NCBI RefSeq assembly: GCF_009738185.1
Contig: NZ_CP046509.1
Coordinates: forward strand, 3,041,501 to 3,105,500
Direction of reading: 5' to 3'
DNA: 64,000 nucleotides
Source of the DNA: Erwinia sorbitola
GTDB lineage: Bacteria > Pseudomonadota > Gammaproteobacteria > Enterobacterales > Enterobacteriaceae
In this document: positions 51,925 through 62,071 of the stretch, in pieces
Layout: each line of letters begins with the position of its first letter
Numbering within the stretch: position 1 is the stretch's first letter
Notes under the pieces: model-generated
What the model saw: the letters and a program-made list of their open reading frames with translations, nothing else
Database searches by the model: none
Told to the model about the DNA's origin: nothing
Made by a program: the position numbers and the translations under genes

Positions 51925-52830
51925 TCAGGTTTTTAGCCTGGGATCCAAAGCATCGCGTAGCCCATCGCCCAGCAAATTAAATGCCAGCACCGTGAAGAAG
52001 ATGGCAAGGCTGGGGAAAATGGCCACATGCGGAGCCAGCACCATATCGGCCTGAGCCTCATTCAGCATCGCCCCCCACTCCGGTGTAGGTGGCTGCGCGC
52101 CCAGGCCTAAGAATGACAGGCTGGCGGCGGAAATAATCGAGGTTCCGATACGCATGGTGAAGTAGACTACGATTGACGACAGCGTTCCCGGCAAAATATG
52201 GCGCAGAATAATGGTGAGATCCGATGCGCCAATGCTGCGCGCAGACTCAATATAGGTCAGATGTTTCAGCACCAGAGTATTGCCGCGCACCAGACGGGCA
52301 AAAGCCGGAATACTGAATATCGCCACCGCCAGAATCACATTCGACATACCGTTGCCCATTACCGCTACGACGGCAATCGCCAGCAGAATGCCGGGGAAAG
52401 CGAACAGCACATCGCAGATACGCATAATAATGCGATCCCACCAGCCCTCATAGTAACCCGCCAGCAGACCCAGCAGAGTACCGATCGCCGCGCCCACCGC
52501 CACGGAGAAGAATCCCGCCACCAGCGACAGCCGACTGCCCAGCAGTACGCGACTAAAGATATCACGCCCCAGCGCATCCACACCAAACCAGTGCACCATA
52601 GACGGCCCTTCGTTCAGCCGGTCATAATCAAAAAAGTTTTCAGCATCAAAAGGGGCAAGCAGCGGCGCAAACAGCGCAATCAGGATCAAGAGCAGCACAA
52701 ACACTGCCGCAATCATTGCCACATGCTGACGGCGGAAACGCCGCCAGAATTCGCGCCAAGGGGTACGGACGCGATTGGGGCTGATACCCGGCAGCGCAGA
52801 GATGACGGCGTTACGTCGCCAGTTAATCAT
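51925..52830 (-). CDS. gsiD: glutathione ABC transporter permease GsiD
   Basis: A 301-residue DppC-type permease of the glutathione importer GsiABCD. N-terminal membrane segment and loop (FGVDALGRDIFSRVLLGSR), then five further helices with the EAA loop ARSIGASDLTIILRHILPG. Last gene of the leftward gsi operon. Confidence 0.96.
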   Translation of the reverse strand: MINWRRNAVISALPGISPNRVRTPWREFWRRFRRQHVAMIAAVFVLLLILIALFAPLLAPFDAENFFDYDRLNEGPSMVHWFGVDALGRDIFSRVLLGSRLSLVAGFFSVAVGAAIGTLLGLLAGYYEGWWDRIIMRICDVLFAFPGILLAIAVVAVMGNGMSNVILAVAIFSIPAFARLVRGNTLVLKHLTYIESARSIGASDLTIILRHILPGTLSSIVVYFTMRIGTSIISAASLSFLGLGAQPPTPEWGAMLNEAQADMVLAPHVAIFPSLAIFFTVLAFNLLGDGLRDALDPRLKT

Positions 52831-52839
52831 TGTGCATCC

Positions 52840-53760
52840 TTACTTGTAGCGAATGGCGGGGTTGATCGCTGCATACAGCATATCGACCACCAGGTTAATC
52901 AAAATAAACTCCAGTGAAAACAGCAGTACTTCAGCCTGAATAACCGGGTAATCACGCATTTCCACCGAATCCACCAGCAGTCGTCCAAGCCCTGGCCAGT
53001 TGAACACCACCTCGACCACGATTGAACCGCCAAGCAGGAAACCAAATTGCAGCCCCATCATGGTGACCACCGGGATCATCGCATTACGCAGGCCGTGTTT
53101 GATCACCACCACCGATTCACGCACGCCTTTTGCCCGCGCGGTACGCATATAATCTTCCTGCATCACCTCAACAAAAGAGGCGCGAGTAAAGCGCGCCATC
53201 ACCGCCGCGACGGCAGCGCCAAGGGTAATCGAAGGGAGAATATAGTGCTGCCAGCTATCTGCACCAACGGTCGGCAGCCAGCCAAGCTCCACGGAAAACA
53301 CCTGCATCAGCAGGATGCCCAGCGCAAACGCCGGAAAAGAGATACCCGATACCGCCAGCGTCATGCCCAGCCTGTCCGGCCAGCGGTTGCGCCATACGGC
53401 TGAGATAATGCCAATCGCCATGCCAAAAATCACTGACCACACCATGCTGGAGAGCGTCAGATACAGCGTCGGCAGAAAGCGCTGGGCAATCTCAGCCGAG
53501 ACCGGGCGTCTGGAGACCATTGAGATGCCAAAATCACCGCGCAGCGCGTGGGAGATGTAGTGCCAGAATTGCTGCGGCAGCGGCAGATTCAGCCCAAGCT
53601 GTTCGCGCACCATCGCCACCACCTGCGCATCCGCTTCACGTCCGGCAATCAGACGCGCCGGGTCGCCGGGCAGCAGATGAACAAACAGGAACACCAGCAC
53701 CGCCACAATCAGCAGCGTGGGAATCAGCCCCAGTAAGCGTTTGAGAAAATAGTTAAGCAT
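52840..53760 (-). CDS. gsiC: glutathione ABC transporter permease GsiC
   Basis: A 306-residue DppB-type permease with the N-terminal GLIPTLLIVAVLVFLFVHLLP segment and the EAA loop TARAKGVRESVVVIKHGLRN. Partner of GsiD, 9 bases upstream of it. Confidence 0.96.
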   Translation of the reverse strand: MLNYFLKRLLGLIPTLLIVAVLVFLFVHLLPGDPARLIAGREADAQVVAMVREQLGLNLPLPQQFWHYISHALRGDFGISMVSRRPVSAEIAQRFLPTLYLTLSSMVWSVIFGMAIGIISAVWRNRWPDRLGMTLAVSGISFPAFALGILLMQVFSVELGWLPTVGADSWQHYILPSITLGAAVAAVMARFTRASFVEVMQEDYMRTARAKGVRESVVVIKHGLRNAMIPVVTMMGLQFGFLLGGSIVVEVVFNWPGLGRLLVDSVEMRDYPVIQAEVLLFSLEFILINLVVDMLYAAINPAIRYK

Positions 53761-53801
53761 TTTTTACCCTGCACCTCCCCAAAGGGAGGCGCGTTAGTCG
53801 G

Positions 53802-55340
53802 TTACTTCAGGTCAGCCTCGTCAAAGCTGAACGAGGTATCCGGCATCACATAGAACCCGGTGAGGTTTTTGGTATTAGCTGAAACCAGCTTTTCCACCAC
53901 CAGCGGTGCCCACGGCTGATCTTTCCAGATGCGATCCTGAGCATCTTTGTACAGCGCAGCTTTTTTCTCGCTGTCGGTAGTATTCAGTGCGTCAGCGAGG
54001 TCTTTATCCACCTGAGGGTTGCTGTAGAACGCGGTGTTAAAGATGGTTGGTGGCCAGGACTGGGTGGCAAACAGCGGCGTCAGCGCCCAGTTAGCTTCCC
54101 CGGTTGAGGCTGACCAGCCGGTGTAGAACATACGCACACCGCTCTCTTTCTGGCCTTTATCTTCAACCTGTGCCGCACGCTGGCCGGCATCCATCGCCGT
54201 CAGCTCCACTTTGATCCCCACCTGCGCCAGCTGCTGCTGTGTAAACTGCAACACCTTCTGCGCAGTGCTGTGGTTATGTGAAGACCACAGCGCGGTGGTA
54301 AAGCCGTTCGGATAGCCCGCTTCCTTCAGCAGCTCGCGCGCTTTAGCCGGGTTATATTCCGGAGCCGGGTAGCTTTGTGAGTACTGGATCGACGGTGGCA
54401 CAATGCCGGTTGCCGGTGTGGCATAGCCTGCAAAAGCGACTTTAGCCAGCGCCTGGCGGTTAATGGCGTAGTTAATCGCTTCACGCACTTTTGGATTATC
54501 AAACGGTTTCTGGGTGACGTTAAAGCTGATATAGCGCTGCATGATGGATGGCGATGTAACCAGATCCAGCTTGCTGTTTTTCTCCAGCAGTTTGGCCTGT
54601 TCAAACGGGATCGGGAAAGCAAAGTTAGCTTCTCCGGTTTGCAGCATAGCGGAACGGGTGTTGTTATCCACCACCGGACGCCAGGTAATGCTGTCCAGCT
54701 TCGGATAGCCTGGCTTCCAGTAACCGGCGAATTTCTTCACTTTGACAAAGTCAGTCTGGTTCCAGGTGACGAATTCGTACGGGCCGGTACCGACCGGATG
54801 GAAGCCGATATCTTTACCGTATTTCTTCAGCGCATCCGGCGAGATCATCGCCGCTGCCGGGCTGGCAAGGGTGTTAATAAAGGCGGAGAACGGCTGCTTA
54901 AGGGTGATCTTTACCGTGCTGTCATCCACCGCTTCGGTGCTGGCGATGGTTTTAAACAGGTTATAACGTTTGAGATGATTGTCCGGGTTGCTGGCGCGAT
55001 CGAGGTTTGCTTTTACCGCTGCGGCGTTAAACGGTGTGCCATCCTGAAACTTAACGCCGCTTTTCAGTTTGATGGTGTAGATCAGCCCATCCGGGCTGGC
55101 CTGGTAGCTCTCTGCCAGCACATTTTCCAGCTTCATCTCTTTATCAAAACCAAACAGCCCCTGATAAAATGACTTTGCCACCGCCTGCGAAAGGGTGTCA
55201 TTAGCGTCATACGGATCAAGGGTGGTGAAGTTTGAAGCTACGGCAATGGTGACATCTTTCGCTGCCCATGCAGGCAGCGCAACAACCGTGCCCAGCAGGC
55301 CGGCGGTTAACAGTAACTTACGCGTATATTGATTCATCAT
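53802..55340 (-). CDS. gsiB: glutathione-binding periplasmic protein GsiB
   Basis: Periplasmic glutathione receptor of 512 residues, equal to E. coli GsiB. A signal peptide (to PAWA, about 26) is followed by the SBP_bac_5 fold (SNFTTLDPYDANDTLSQAVAKS, VGTGPYEF, MFYTGWSASTGEANW). It lies between gsiA and gsiC. Confidence 0.97.
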   Translation of the reverse strand: MMNQYTRKLLLTAGLLGTVVALPAWAAKDVTIAVASNFTTLDPYDANDTLSQAVAKSFYQGLFGFDKEMKLENVLAESYQASPDGLIYTIKLKSGVKFQDGTPFNAAAVKANLDRASNPDNHLKRYNLFKTIASTEAVDDSTVKITLKQPFSAFINTLASPAAAMISPDALKKYGKDIGFHPVGTGPYEFVTWNQTDFVKVKKFAGYWKPGYPKLDSITWRPVVDNNTRSAMLQTGEANFAFPIPFEQAKLLEKNSKLDLVTSPSIMQRYISFNVTQKPFDNPKVREAINYAINRQALAKVAFAGYATPATGIVPPSIQYSQSYPAPEYNPAKARELLKEAGYPNGFTTALWSSHNHSTAQKVLQFTQQQLAQVGIKVELTAMDAGQRAAQVEDKGQKESGVRMFYTGWSASTGEANWALTPLFATQSWPPTIFNTAFYSNPQVDKDLADALNTTDSEKKAALYKDAQDRIWKDQPWAPLVVEKLVSANTKNLTGFYVMPDTSFSFDEADLK

Positions 55341-55371
55341 CTCTCATCATCCCTTCTTCTAAGTAGTCGTT

Positions 55372-57225
55372 TCAACTGCGATTAATAACATGACGCGCCA
55401 CGTAGTGCCCGGCGCTCACCTCGACCAGCGGGGCCACGTCCGGCTCGTCACCAAGATCGCGGATGGGGCTGGGTATTTCATCAACCAGCAGTGCGCGTTC
55501 ACGTCGGCGATGTGCCGGATCGGCCACCGGGACGGCAGCCAGCAGCTTACGAGTGTAAGGATGCTGGGGATGTTCAAAGACCGCCTGGCGCGGGCCAATC
55601 TCTACAATCTGCCCGAGGAACATCACCGCCACACGATGGCTGATACGTTCAACTACCGCCATATCGTGAGAGATAAACAGAAACGCGATGCCAAATTCGC
55701 GCTGCAAATCGAGCATCAGATTAATAATCTGCGCCTGGATGGACACATCCAGCGCCGATACCGCTTCATCAGCAATCACTACTTTTGGATTAAGCGCCAG
55801 GGCTCGTGCAATGCATATACGCTGCCGCTGCCCCCCGGAGAACTCATGAGGATAGCGCTCTGCGTGCTCCGGCAGCAGCCCGACGCGCTCCAGCAGAGCG
55901 GCAACCCGCTGTTCCGCCTCACGACCACGGGCAATGCCGTGTACCAGCAGCGGCTCCATAATCGAGAAACCTACCGTCAGGCGGGGATCGAGCGAGGCAT
56001 AAGGATCCTGAAAAATAAACTGAATATCCCGGCGGAGATGCGACAAAGCCGCACCGGATAAATTATCGATGCGTTTGCCGTTAAAGGTAATGCTGCCCCC
56101 CTGACTCTCTACCAGCCGCAGCAGTGAACGCCCGGTGGTGGACTTGCCACAGCCGGATTCACCTACCAGCGCCAGCGTTTCGCCGGGGCGCAAATCAAAG
56201 CTGACTTTCTCTACGGCATGCACCCGTCGATGTACCCGGTTGAGCAGCCCGCTGCGAATATCAAAACGGGTGATCAGATCGCGCACCTGAAGAATCGGCG
56301 TATCCTGCGGGTTCACCGTATTATAAGTCGCCTCTTCCACCGGTACGCCATCGCGGATCAGCGGAAACTTTGCCGGGCCGCTGCGTCCGGCCATGGCTCC
56401 CAGCTTCGGCACGGCGGCCAGCAGCGCACGGGTATAAGGCTGCTTTGGTTCGCTGAAGATCGACTCCACGCTGCCGGTTTCCACCACATCACCGCGATAC
56501 ATAACCTGCACGCGATCGGCCATTTCTGCCACCACACCCATATCGTGAGTGATAAAAATCACGCCCATATGCATCTCTTTTTGCAATACGCGGATCAGCT
56601 GGAGTATTTGTGCCTGAATAGTGACATCGAGCGCAGTGGTAGGCTCATCGGCAATCAGCAGCGACGGACGGCAGGAGAGCGCCATCGCAATCATTACACG
56701 CTGACGCATACCGCCGGAAAGCTGATGCGGATAGCGCGACAGCACGTTTTTTGCCTCAGGAATACGCACCAGATCAAGCATACGCTTCGCTTCAGCCAGC
56801 GCTCCGGCATGGCTTTTACCCTGGTGCAGACGGATGGATTCGGCAATCTGCTCGCCCACCGGAAATACCGGATTAAGCGAGGTCATCGGCTCCTGGAAAA
56901 TCATTGCCATATCAGCACCGCGAATAGTACGCAGCTGCGATTGTGGCAGTACAGCAAGGTTGACCTGCTGCTGATTACGCCGGCGCAGCCATATCTCTCC
57001 GCTGTCGATAGTGCCCCCGCCCTGCTCCACCAGCCGCATCAGTGCCAGAGAAGTGACGGACTTACCCGAACCAGACTCCCCGACAAGCGCCAGCGTTTCG
57101 CCCTGACGAACCGTCAGCGACAAATTATTTACCGCCTGAATGCGCTGGCCTTCATGCTGAAAGCTGACACTGAGATCGCGCACTGACAGCACCGCATCAT
57201 CCTGATGGGGTAACTCACTCATCAA
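55372..57225 (-). CDS. gsiA: glutathione ABC transporter ATPase GsiA
   Basis: Fused ATPase of 617 residues with two ABC domains, each with Walker A (GESGSGKSV and GESGCGKST), signature (LSGGMRQRV and FSGGQRQRI) and Walker B. The domains correspond to DppD and DppF types. It overlaps iaaA by 4 bases, as in E. coli. Confidence 0.97.
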   Translation of the reverse strand: MMSELPHQDDAVLSVRDLSVSFQHEGQRIQAVNNLSLTVRQGETLALVGESGSGKSVTSLALMRLVEQGGGTIDSGEIWLRRRNQQQVNLAVLPQSQLRTIRGADMAMIFQEPMTSLNPVFPVGEQIAESIRLHQGKSHAGALAEAKRMLDLVRIPEAKNVLSRYPHQLSGGMRQRVMIAMALSCRPSLLIADEPTTALDVTIQAQILQLIRVLQKEMHMGVIFITHDMGVVAEMADRVQVMYRGDVVETGSVESIFSEPKQPYTRALLAAVPKLGAMAGRSGPAKFPLIRDGVPVEEATYNTVNPQDTPILQVRDLITRFDIRSGLLNRVHRRVHAVEKVSFDLRPGETLALVGESGCGKSTTGRSLLRLVESQGGSITFNGKRIDNLSGAALSHLRRDIQFIFQDPYASLDPRLTVGFSIMEPLLVHGIARGREAEQRVAALLERVGLLPEHAERYPHEFSGGQRQRICIARALALNPKVVIADEAVSALDVSIQAQIINLMLDLQREFGIAFLFISHDMAVVERISHRVAVMFLGQIVEIGPRQAVFEHPQHPYTRKLLAAVPVADPAHRRRERALLVDEIPSPIRDLGDEPDVAPLVEVSAGHYVARHVINRS

Positions 57226-58178
57226 TGCTCCTCCCGATAAATAGCCACCACCGGCAGCTCGCCTGCCACCCCATAGCCGCGGTACATACCCTCGCTATTA
57301 AACGGCAGCACCACATTGCCGGCAGCATCGACGGCGATTAGCCCGCCGCTGCCTCCCAGCGCAGGGATATTTTCATGGATAACTTTATCGCTGGCCTGCT
57401 GTAAGGTCAGACCAGAATAGTCCATCATCGCGGCGACATCATAGGCTGCCAGCGTACGCATAAATACTTCTCCGGTTCCGGTACAGGAGACAGCAACGCT
57501 GTTGCTGGCATAGCAGCCGGCTCCCGGAATTGGCGAATCACCTACCCGCCCGACCTGTTTATTGGTCATCCCGCCGGTAGAGGTCGCCGCCGCAAGGTGG
57601 CCCGCCATATCGAGCGCAACCGCACCGACCGTGCCAAATTTACGGTTGGGATCAAGCGGTTCACCGGGCGATGTGCCGTCGTGATCCAGTAACATTTGTT
57701 GAGTGGAGATCGCATGCTCAAGCTGGGCGCGACGTTCAGGAGTGGAGAAAAATGAATTTTCGACCATTTCAAGGCCATTTTCCGCAGCAAACGATTCCGC
57801 ACCGCTGCCAATAAATAACACATGGGGGCTGTTTTCCAGCACAGCGCGTGCGGCAAGTACCGGATTACGTACACGACTGAGACCCGCCACTGCACCGGCT
57901 TCACGTGTGCGCCCGTCCATTACGCAGGCATCCAGTTCGTGGGTACCATCATGGGTAAATACCGAACCGATCCCGGCATTAAACAGCGGGCACTCCTCCA
58001 GCTGGCGTACCGCCTCGGTGACCACATCCAGTGCACTCCCGCCCGCCGCCAGCAGCGCCTGTCCGCTGGCAACGATCTGCAACAGCGCCTGACGGTAGAG
58101 CAGTTCTTTATCTGCATCCATGCTGGCACGCGCGATAGCACCTGCACCACCGTGAATTGCAATCGTCGCTATAGCCAT
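57222..58178 (-). CDS. iaaA: isoaspartyl peptidase / L-asparaginase IaaA
   Basis: An Ntn-hydrolase that self-cleaves and removes isoaspartyl residues and other beta-aspartyl peptides. The 318-residue product has the cleavage and nucleophile Thr near 183 (GTVGAVALD), the HGGAG N-terminus and TSTGGMTNK, which forms the active site. First gene of iaaA-gsiABCD; the pairing suggests use of imported glutathione-like peptides, as in E. coli. Confidence 0.97.
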   Translation of the reverse strand: MAIATIAIHGGAGAIARASMDADKELLYRQALLQIVASGQALLAAGGSALDVVTEAVRQLEECPLFNAGIGSVFTHDGTHELDACVMDGRTREAGAVAGLSRVRNPVLAARAVLENSPHVLFIGSGAESFAAENGLEMVENSFFSTPERRAQLEHAISTQQMLLDHDGTSPGEPLDPNRKFGTVGAVALDMAGHLAAATSTGGMTNKQVGRVGDSPIPGAGCYASNSVAVSCTGTGEVFMRTLAAYDVAAMMDYSGLTLQQASDKVIHENIPALGGSGGLIAVDAAGNVVLPFNSEGMYRGYGVAGELPVVAIYREEH

Positions 58179-58442
58179 AATTCATTTACCCTGTGGACCA
58201 AATCAGCATGAAAAACACTGAGTTAGAAAAGTTTTGTCGAAAAATAGCAGTTTTTGACTATAGGCAGGCAATATAACGATGTAAAGCAGAAAGTTCGCAC
58301 CCTGATAATAACCAATTGTTCTAAGATAAACCTAAGAGCAGTTAGCGCGACGGCTTACCCGTTCAGGCAAACGTGACCCTGGGGCGGATTCACGCCATAA
58401 TGCTGCCATCAGTTTTTGCCTGAATTCTGGAGAAATGACTCA

Positions 58443-59678
58443 ATGGAAGCTTTCACTGCGGGATTGATCTCGCTGGATGACGCGCTAAATACCCTGCTGG
58501 CACGCATTGCCCCTGTTCAGCAACAGGACAAGGTTTCCCTGCCGGATGCCGCAGGCCGCATTACCGCCAGCGCGGTGATCTCCCCGATTGATGTGCCACC
58601 GTTCGATAACTCCGCCATGGATGGCTACGCCCTGCGTATGGCGGATCTCACCGCAAACCACGCTCTGCCCGTGGTGGGGAAAGCCTTTGCAGGCACTCCT
58701 TTTAGCGGCGACTGGCCTGCCGGTACCTGCATTCGTATTATGACCGGTGCTCCGCTGCCAGCAGGCTGTGAGGCGGTGGTTATGCAGGAGCAGACCGAAC
58801 TGGAAGGCGATGCTATCCGCGTAACTGCCGACGTCAGAAAAGGACAAAATATCCGCCGGACAGGTGAGGATATTCGCCAGGGAACTCAAGTACTGGAAGC
58901 CGGAGTTAAGCTGGGTGCGGCCGAACTGCCGCTGCTGGCATCGCTGGGGATTGCGCAGGTCGCCGTGCTGCGCAAACTGCGCGTCGCCCTGTTCTCCACC
59001 GGTGATGAATTACAACCCGTCGGGCAACCTTTGGCCGCCGGCCAGATTTACGATACCAACCGTTTCGCCGTGCAGCTGATGCTGAACAAGCTCGGCTGCG
59101 AGGTGACCGATCTCGGTATAATCCGTGACGACCCCACCGCTCTGCGTGCCGCATTTGTCGAGGCCGATAGCCGCGCTGATGTGGTCATTAGCAGCGGTGG
59201 TGTCTCAGTGGGTGAAGCGGATTACACCCGCCTGATGCTGGAGGAGCTGGGTGAAGTCGGCTTCTGGAAGCTGGCTATTAAGCCCGGAAAACCCTTTGCC
59301 TTCGGTCGCCTGTCCAATAGCTGGTTCTGCGGCCTGCCCGGCAATCCGGTATCAGCAGTGGTCACCTTTTACCAGCTGGTACAACCGTTGCTGGCAAAAC
59401 TCGCCGGACAGCAAGGCCCGTCACTGCCGCCGCGCCAGCGGGTGCGTAGCGCCAGTTCCCTGAAAAAATCACCAGGCCGGCTCGACTTCCAGCGCGGTAT
59501 TTTACAGCGCAACGCACAGGGCGAACTTGAGGTGCAGACCACCGGCCATCAGGGTTCGCATATCTTCAGCTCTTTCCAGCAGGCTAACTGCTTCATTGTT
59601 CTGGAACAGGGCCGTGGTAACGTCGAAGCGGGAGAATGGGTGGAAGTGGAACCATTCAACTCATTACTGGAAGGCTGA
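58443..59678 (+). CDS. moeA: molybdopterin molybdenumtransferase MoeA
   Basis: Inserts molybdenum into adenylated molybdopterin to complete the cofactor. 411 residues, equal to E. coli MoeA, with the substrate loop DNSAMDGYAL and the MoaB-like domain STGDEL...SSGGVSVGEADYT...LPGNPVSA. GGAG precedes the ATG at 58443. moeB follows with one base between. Confidence 0.97.
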   Translation: MEAFTAGLISLDDALNTLLARIAPVQQQDKVSLPDAAGRITASAVISPIDVPPFDNSAMDGYALRMADLTANHALPVVGKAFAGTPFSGDWPAGTCIRIMTGAPLPAGCEAVVMQEQTELEGDAIRVTADVRKGQNIRRTGEDIRQGTQVLEAGVKLGAAELPLLASLGIAQVAVLRKLRVALFSTGDELQPVGQPLAAGQIYDTNRFAVQLMLNKLGCEVTDLGIIRDDPTALRAAFVEADSRADVVISSGGVSVGEADYTRLMLEELGEVGFWKLAIKPGKPFAFGRLSNSWFCGLPGNPVSAVVTFYQLVQPLLAKLAGQQGPSLPPRQRVRSASSLKKSPGRLDFQRGILQRNAQGELEVQTTGHQGSHIFSSFQQANCFIVLEQGRGNVEAGEWVEVEPFNSLLEG

Positions 59679-59679
59679 T

Positions 59680-60450
59680 ATGTTACCCGAACTGAACGAT
59701 GAGGAGATGCTGCGCTACAATCGCCAGATTGTGCTGCGCGGCTTCGACTTTGACGGCCAGGAGCGGCTCAAGGCATCGCGGGTACTGATTGTGGGGCTGG
59801 GCGGCCTCGGCTGTGCCGCCGCTCAGTATCTCGCTTCGGCCGGGGTGGGACATCTGACGCTGCTCGATTTTGACCAGGTGTCAGAGTCTAATTTGCAGCG
59901 CCAGGTGCTGCACGGCGAAGCGCAGGTCGGGATGGCGAAAGTGGACTCAGCGCGGGCACGCCTGAGCGCTATCAACTCACTGATCGGCATTGCGGCTATC
60001 AACGCGCGGCTGACAGATGCGCAGCTTGATAAGCAGATCGCCGACCATCATCTGGTGGTGGATTGCTGTGATAACGTGGAGACGCGCGAACAGCTCAACC
60101 ATCTGTGCCATGCGCGAAAAATTACGCTGGTCTCCGGCGCGGCGATTCGAATGGAGGGCCAGGTCAGCGTCTTTAGCTGGGGCGATAACGAACCCTGTTA
60201 CCGCTGTGTCAGCCGTCTGTTCGGTGCAGCAACGTTAAGCTGCGTTGAGGCCGGCGTCATGGCTCCGCTGGTGGGGGTAATCGGCTCACTACAGGCCATG
60301 GAGGCTATTCGCGCCCTGACCCACTACGGCAAACCGGTGGCGGGCAAACTTCTTCTCTACGATGCGATGACTTTTCAGTTCCGCAGTATGACGCTGACTC
60401 AGGATCCTGCATGTGAAGTGTGCGGCATTGCCAACCAGCACTATAGTTAA
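59680..60450 (+). CDS. moeB: molybdopterin-synthase adenylyltransferase MoeB
   Basis: E1-like enzyme that adenylates the C-terminus of MoaD for sulfur transfer. 256 residues, with GLGGLGCAAAQ, the adenylation residues around DFDQVSESNLQRQ and the zinc cysteines CYRC and CEVC. The start lies one base after the moeA stop; longer in-frame extensions inside moeA are not likely. Confidence 0.97.
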   Translation: MLPELNDEEMLRYNRQIVLRGFDFDGQERLKASRVLIVGLGGLGCAAAQYLASAGVGHLTLLDFDQVSESNLQRQVLHGEAQVGMAKVDSARARLSAINSLIGIAAINARLTDAQLDKQIADHHLVVDCCDNVETREQLNHLCHARKITLVSGAAIRMEGQVSVFSWGDNEPCYRCVSRLFGAATLSCVEAGVMAPLVGVIGSLQAMEAIRALTHYGKPVAGKLLLYDAMTFQFRSMTLTQDPACEVCGIANQHYS

Positions 60451-60485
60451 GCTGTTGCCTGGATGCATAAAGGATTGATTAGCAC

Positions 60486-62039
60486 ATGATTGATGAAGAC
60501 AGTGCGATAAATGAGAGCGAAAAGTCATCACTGCGTCAGCTGATGATTATTTTCCTGCTGGTCATTGTGACCGCCGTTATTGCCATTAACGGCTGGATTG
60601 TCTGGAGTTCATGGAACCGCATGATCTCCACCTCACAGATCGATGCCCGTAATCTTTCCCAGTCATTGTCGAGGCAGGCTGAAGACTCTTTCTTACAGGT
60701 TGATCTGACCTTACAGGATCTGCGCGATCGCATCTCCCTGATCGGTGAACGCGACGATCAAAGCGAATACCTGCATGAAATACTGACCAATCGTAAAGCC
60801 AGCCTGCCACAGCTGCACGGCCTGTTTATCTTTGATGCCAAAGGTAACTGGGTGGTCACTTCCGCCGGAAATGTTCCGAAACGCGCCAATAACGCCGATC
60901 GCGAATATTTTAACTATCATCAACAGCACAGCGGCAGTCAGGTTCATATTGGTAACGTTATTCGTAGCAGAAGCAGCGGAGAGCTTATTATTCCCGTCTC
61001 TATGCGCCTTGATAACTACGACGGCTCCTTTCGCGGTGTACTGCTTGCCACAATACGTCTCGATTTCTTCAAACAGATTTACAGCTATTACAACCTTGGT
61101 GAGCGCGATGTGCTGGCGCTGATGCTAAAAGACGGCACTATTCTTTACGTACGCCCGTTCTCGGATAGCACGATAAATCGTAACTTGTCCGATAGCCCGC
61201 TGTTTACCAACCTGTTGAAGAATGCCTCCAGCGGTACAGCAATCTATAAGTCTGCGCTGGATGGTATTGAGCGGGTGTTTGGCTACGCCAGCCTGAAGCG
61301 TTACCCGCTGGTGGTTGCCGCCGGCTACGATAAACAGCAATTGCTGGAGGCGTGGTTCTCCGATATCAGCATCTATATCACGCTCTGTACCATGCTGCTG
61401 CTGGTGATCTTCCTGCTGGGCTTCCTGGTGCTGCGCCATATCTCCCTCAATCTGAGAAACCAGCGCGAGCTGACAGAGGTGCGCGATCGCCTGACCTCAA
61501 TGAACCGTACGCTGCAAACCCTGGCGCTGGTGGACGGTCTGACCGGATTGGCGAACCGTCGGCAGTTTGATCTCTATCTGCAACGCAGTGCAGAACGGTC
61601 GGCCAAGCTGCGCACTCCGCTAGCCCTGCTGATGATCGATGTCGATAATTTTAAACTGTTTAATGATACCTACGGACACCTGGCAGGTGATGAGTGCCTG
61701 AAGCTGGTCGGCGACACGCTGGCACACCTGCCACGCCGGCCTGAAGATCTGGTAGCGCGTTACGGCGGTGAAGAGTTTGCGGTTGTGATGCCGGGAGCCG
61801 ATAGCGCTGCTGCACGGCGTTTTGCCCATCAGGCTGTTGCCGCCATCGCCGATCTCGCCATTCCCCATAAAAAGGCAGCCCAGACGGGGTACATTGTGAC
61901 AATAAGCGTTGGGATGCATGTGATAAACGCCGAACGTAACGTTGACGTCAGTCTGGCACTGATTTTTGAGGCAGATAAAGCACTATATACAGCGAAGAAA
62001 GCGGGGAAAAACCGGGTGGAGGAGGTTAAAGCGGGCTGA
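60486..62039 (+). CDS. membrane diguanylate cyclase with periplasmic Cache sensor
   Basis: A cyclic-di-GMP synthase of 517 residues: TM1 (about 17-40), a periplasmic Cache-type domain (about 45-290, with DREYFNYH and GVLLATIRLDFF), TM2 (about 293-318), a short coiled linker and a C-terminal GGDEF domain. The active site is GGEEF (427-431), the inhibitory I-site RPED (418-421) is five residues ahead, and DVDNFKLFND binds metal. It should be active and feedback-inhibited. It starts 35 bases after moeB, but no functional link is implied. E. coli has a different cyclase at this locus. Confidence 0.9.
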   Translation: MIDEDSAINESEKSSLRQLMIIFLLVIVTAVIAINGWIVWSSWNRMISTSQIDARNLSQSLSRQAEDSFLQVDLTLQDLRDRISLIGERDDQSEYLHEILTNRKASLPQLHGLFIFDAKGNWVVTSAGNVPKRANNADREYFNYHQQHSGSQVHIGNVIRSRSSGELIIPVSMRLDNYDGSFRGVLLATIRLDFFKQIYSYYNLGERDVLALMLKDGTILYVRPFSDSTINRNLSDSPLFTNLLKNASSGTAIYKSALDGIERVFGYASLKRYPLVVAAGYDKQQLLEAWFSDISIYITLCTMLLLVIFLLGFLVLRHISLNLRNQRELTEVRDRLTSMNRTLQTLALVDGLTGLANRRQFDLYLQRSAERSAKLRTPLALLMIDVDNFKLFNDTYGHLAGDECLKLVGDTLAHLPRRPEDLVARYGGEEFAVVMPGADSAAARRFAHQAVAAIADLAIPHKKAAQTGYIVTISVGMHVINAERNVDVSLALIFEADKALYTAKKAGKNRVEEVKAG

Positions 62040-62059
62040 CCATAGCTACGGCCAGCCCG
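62032..62059. terminator. hairpin between cyclase and ybiT
   Basis: Interrupted stem CGGGCTG-CC / GG-CAGCCCG in the overlap of the converging gene ends; no T-run. Confidence 0.5.
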
Positions 62060-62071
62060 AATCTTGCAACC

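Noticed and set aside
56218..57186. Long antisense open frame inside gsiA
   Set aside because: Opposite strand of a clear two-domain ATPase; rich in His and Arg as such shadows are.
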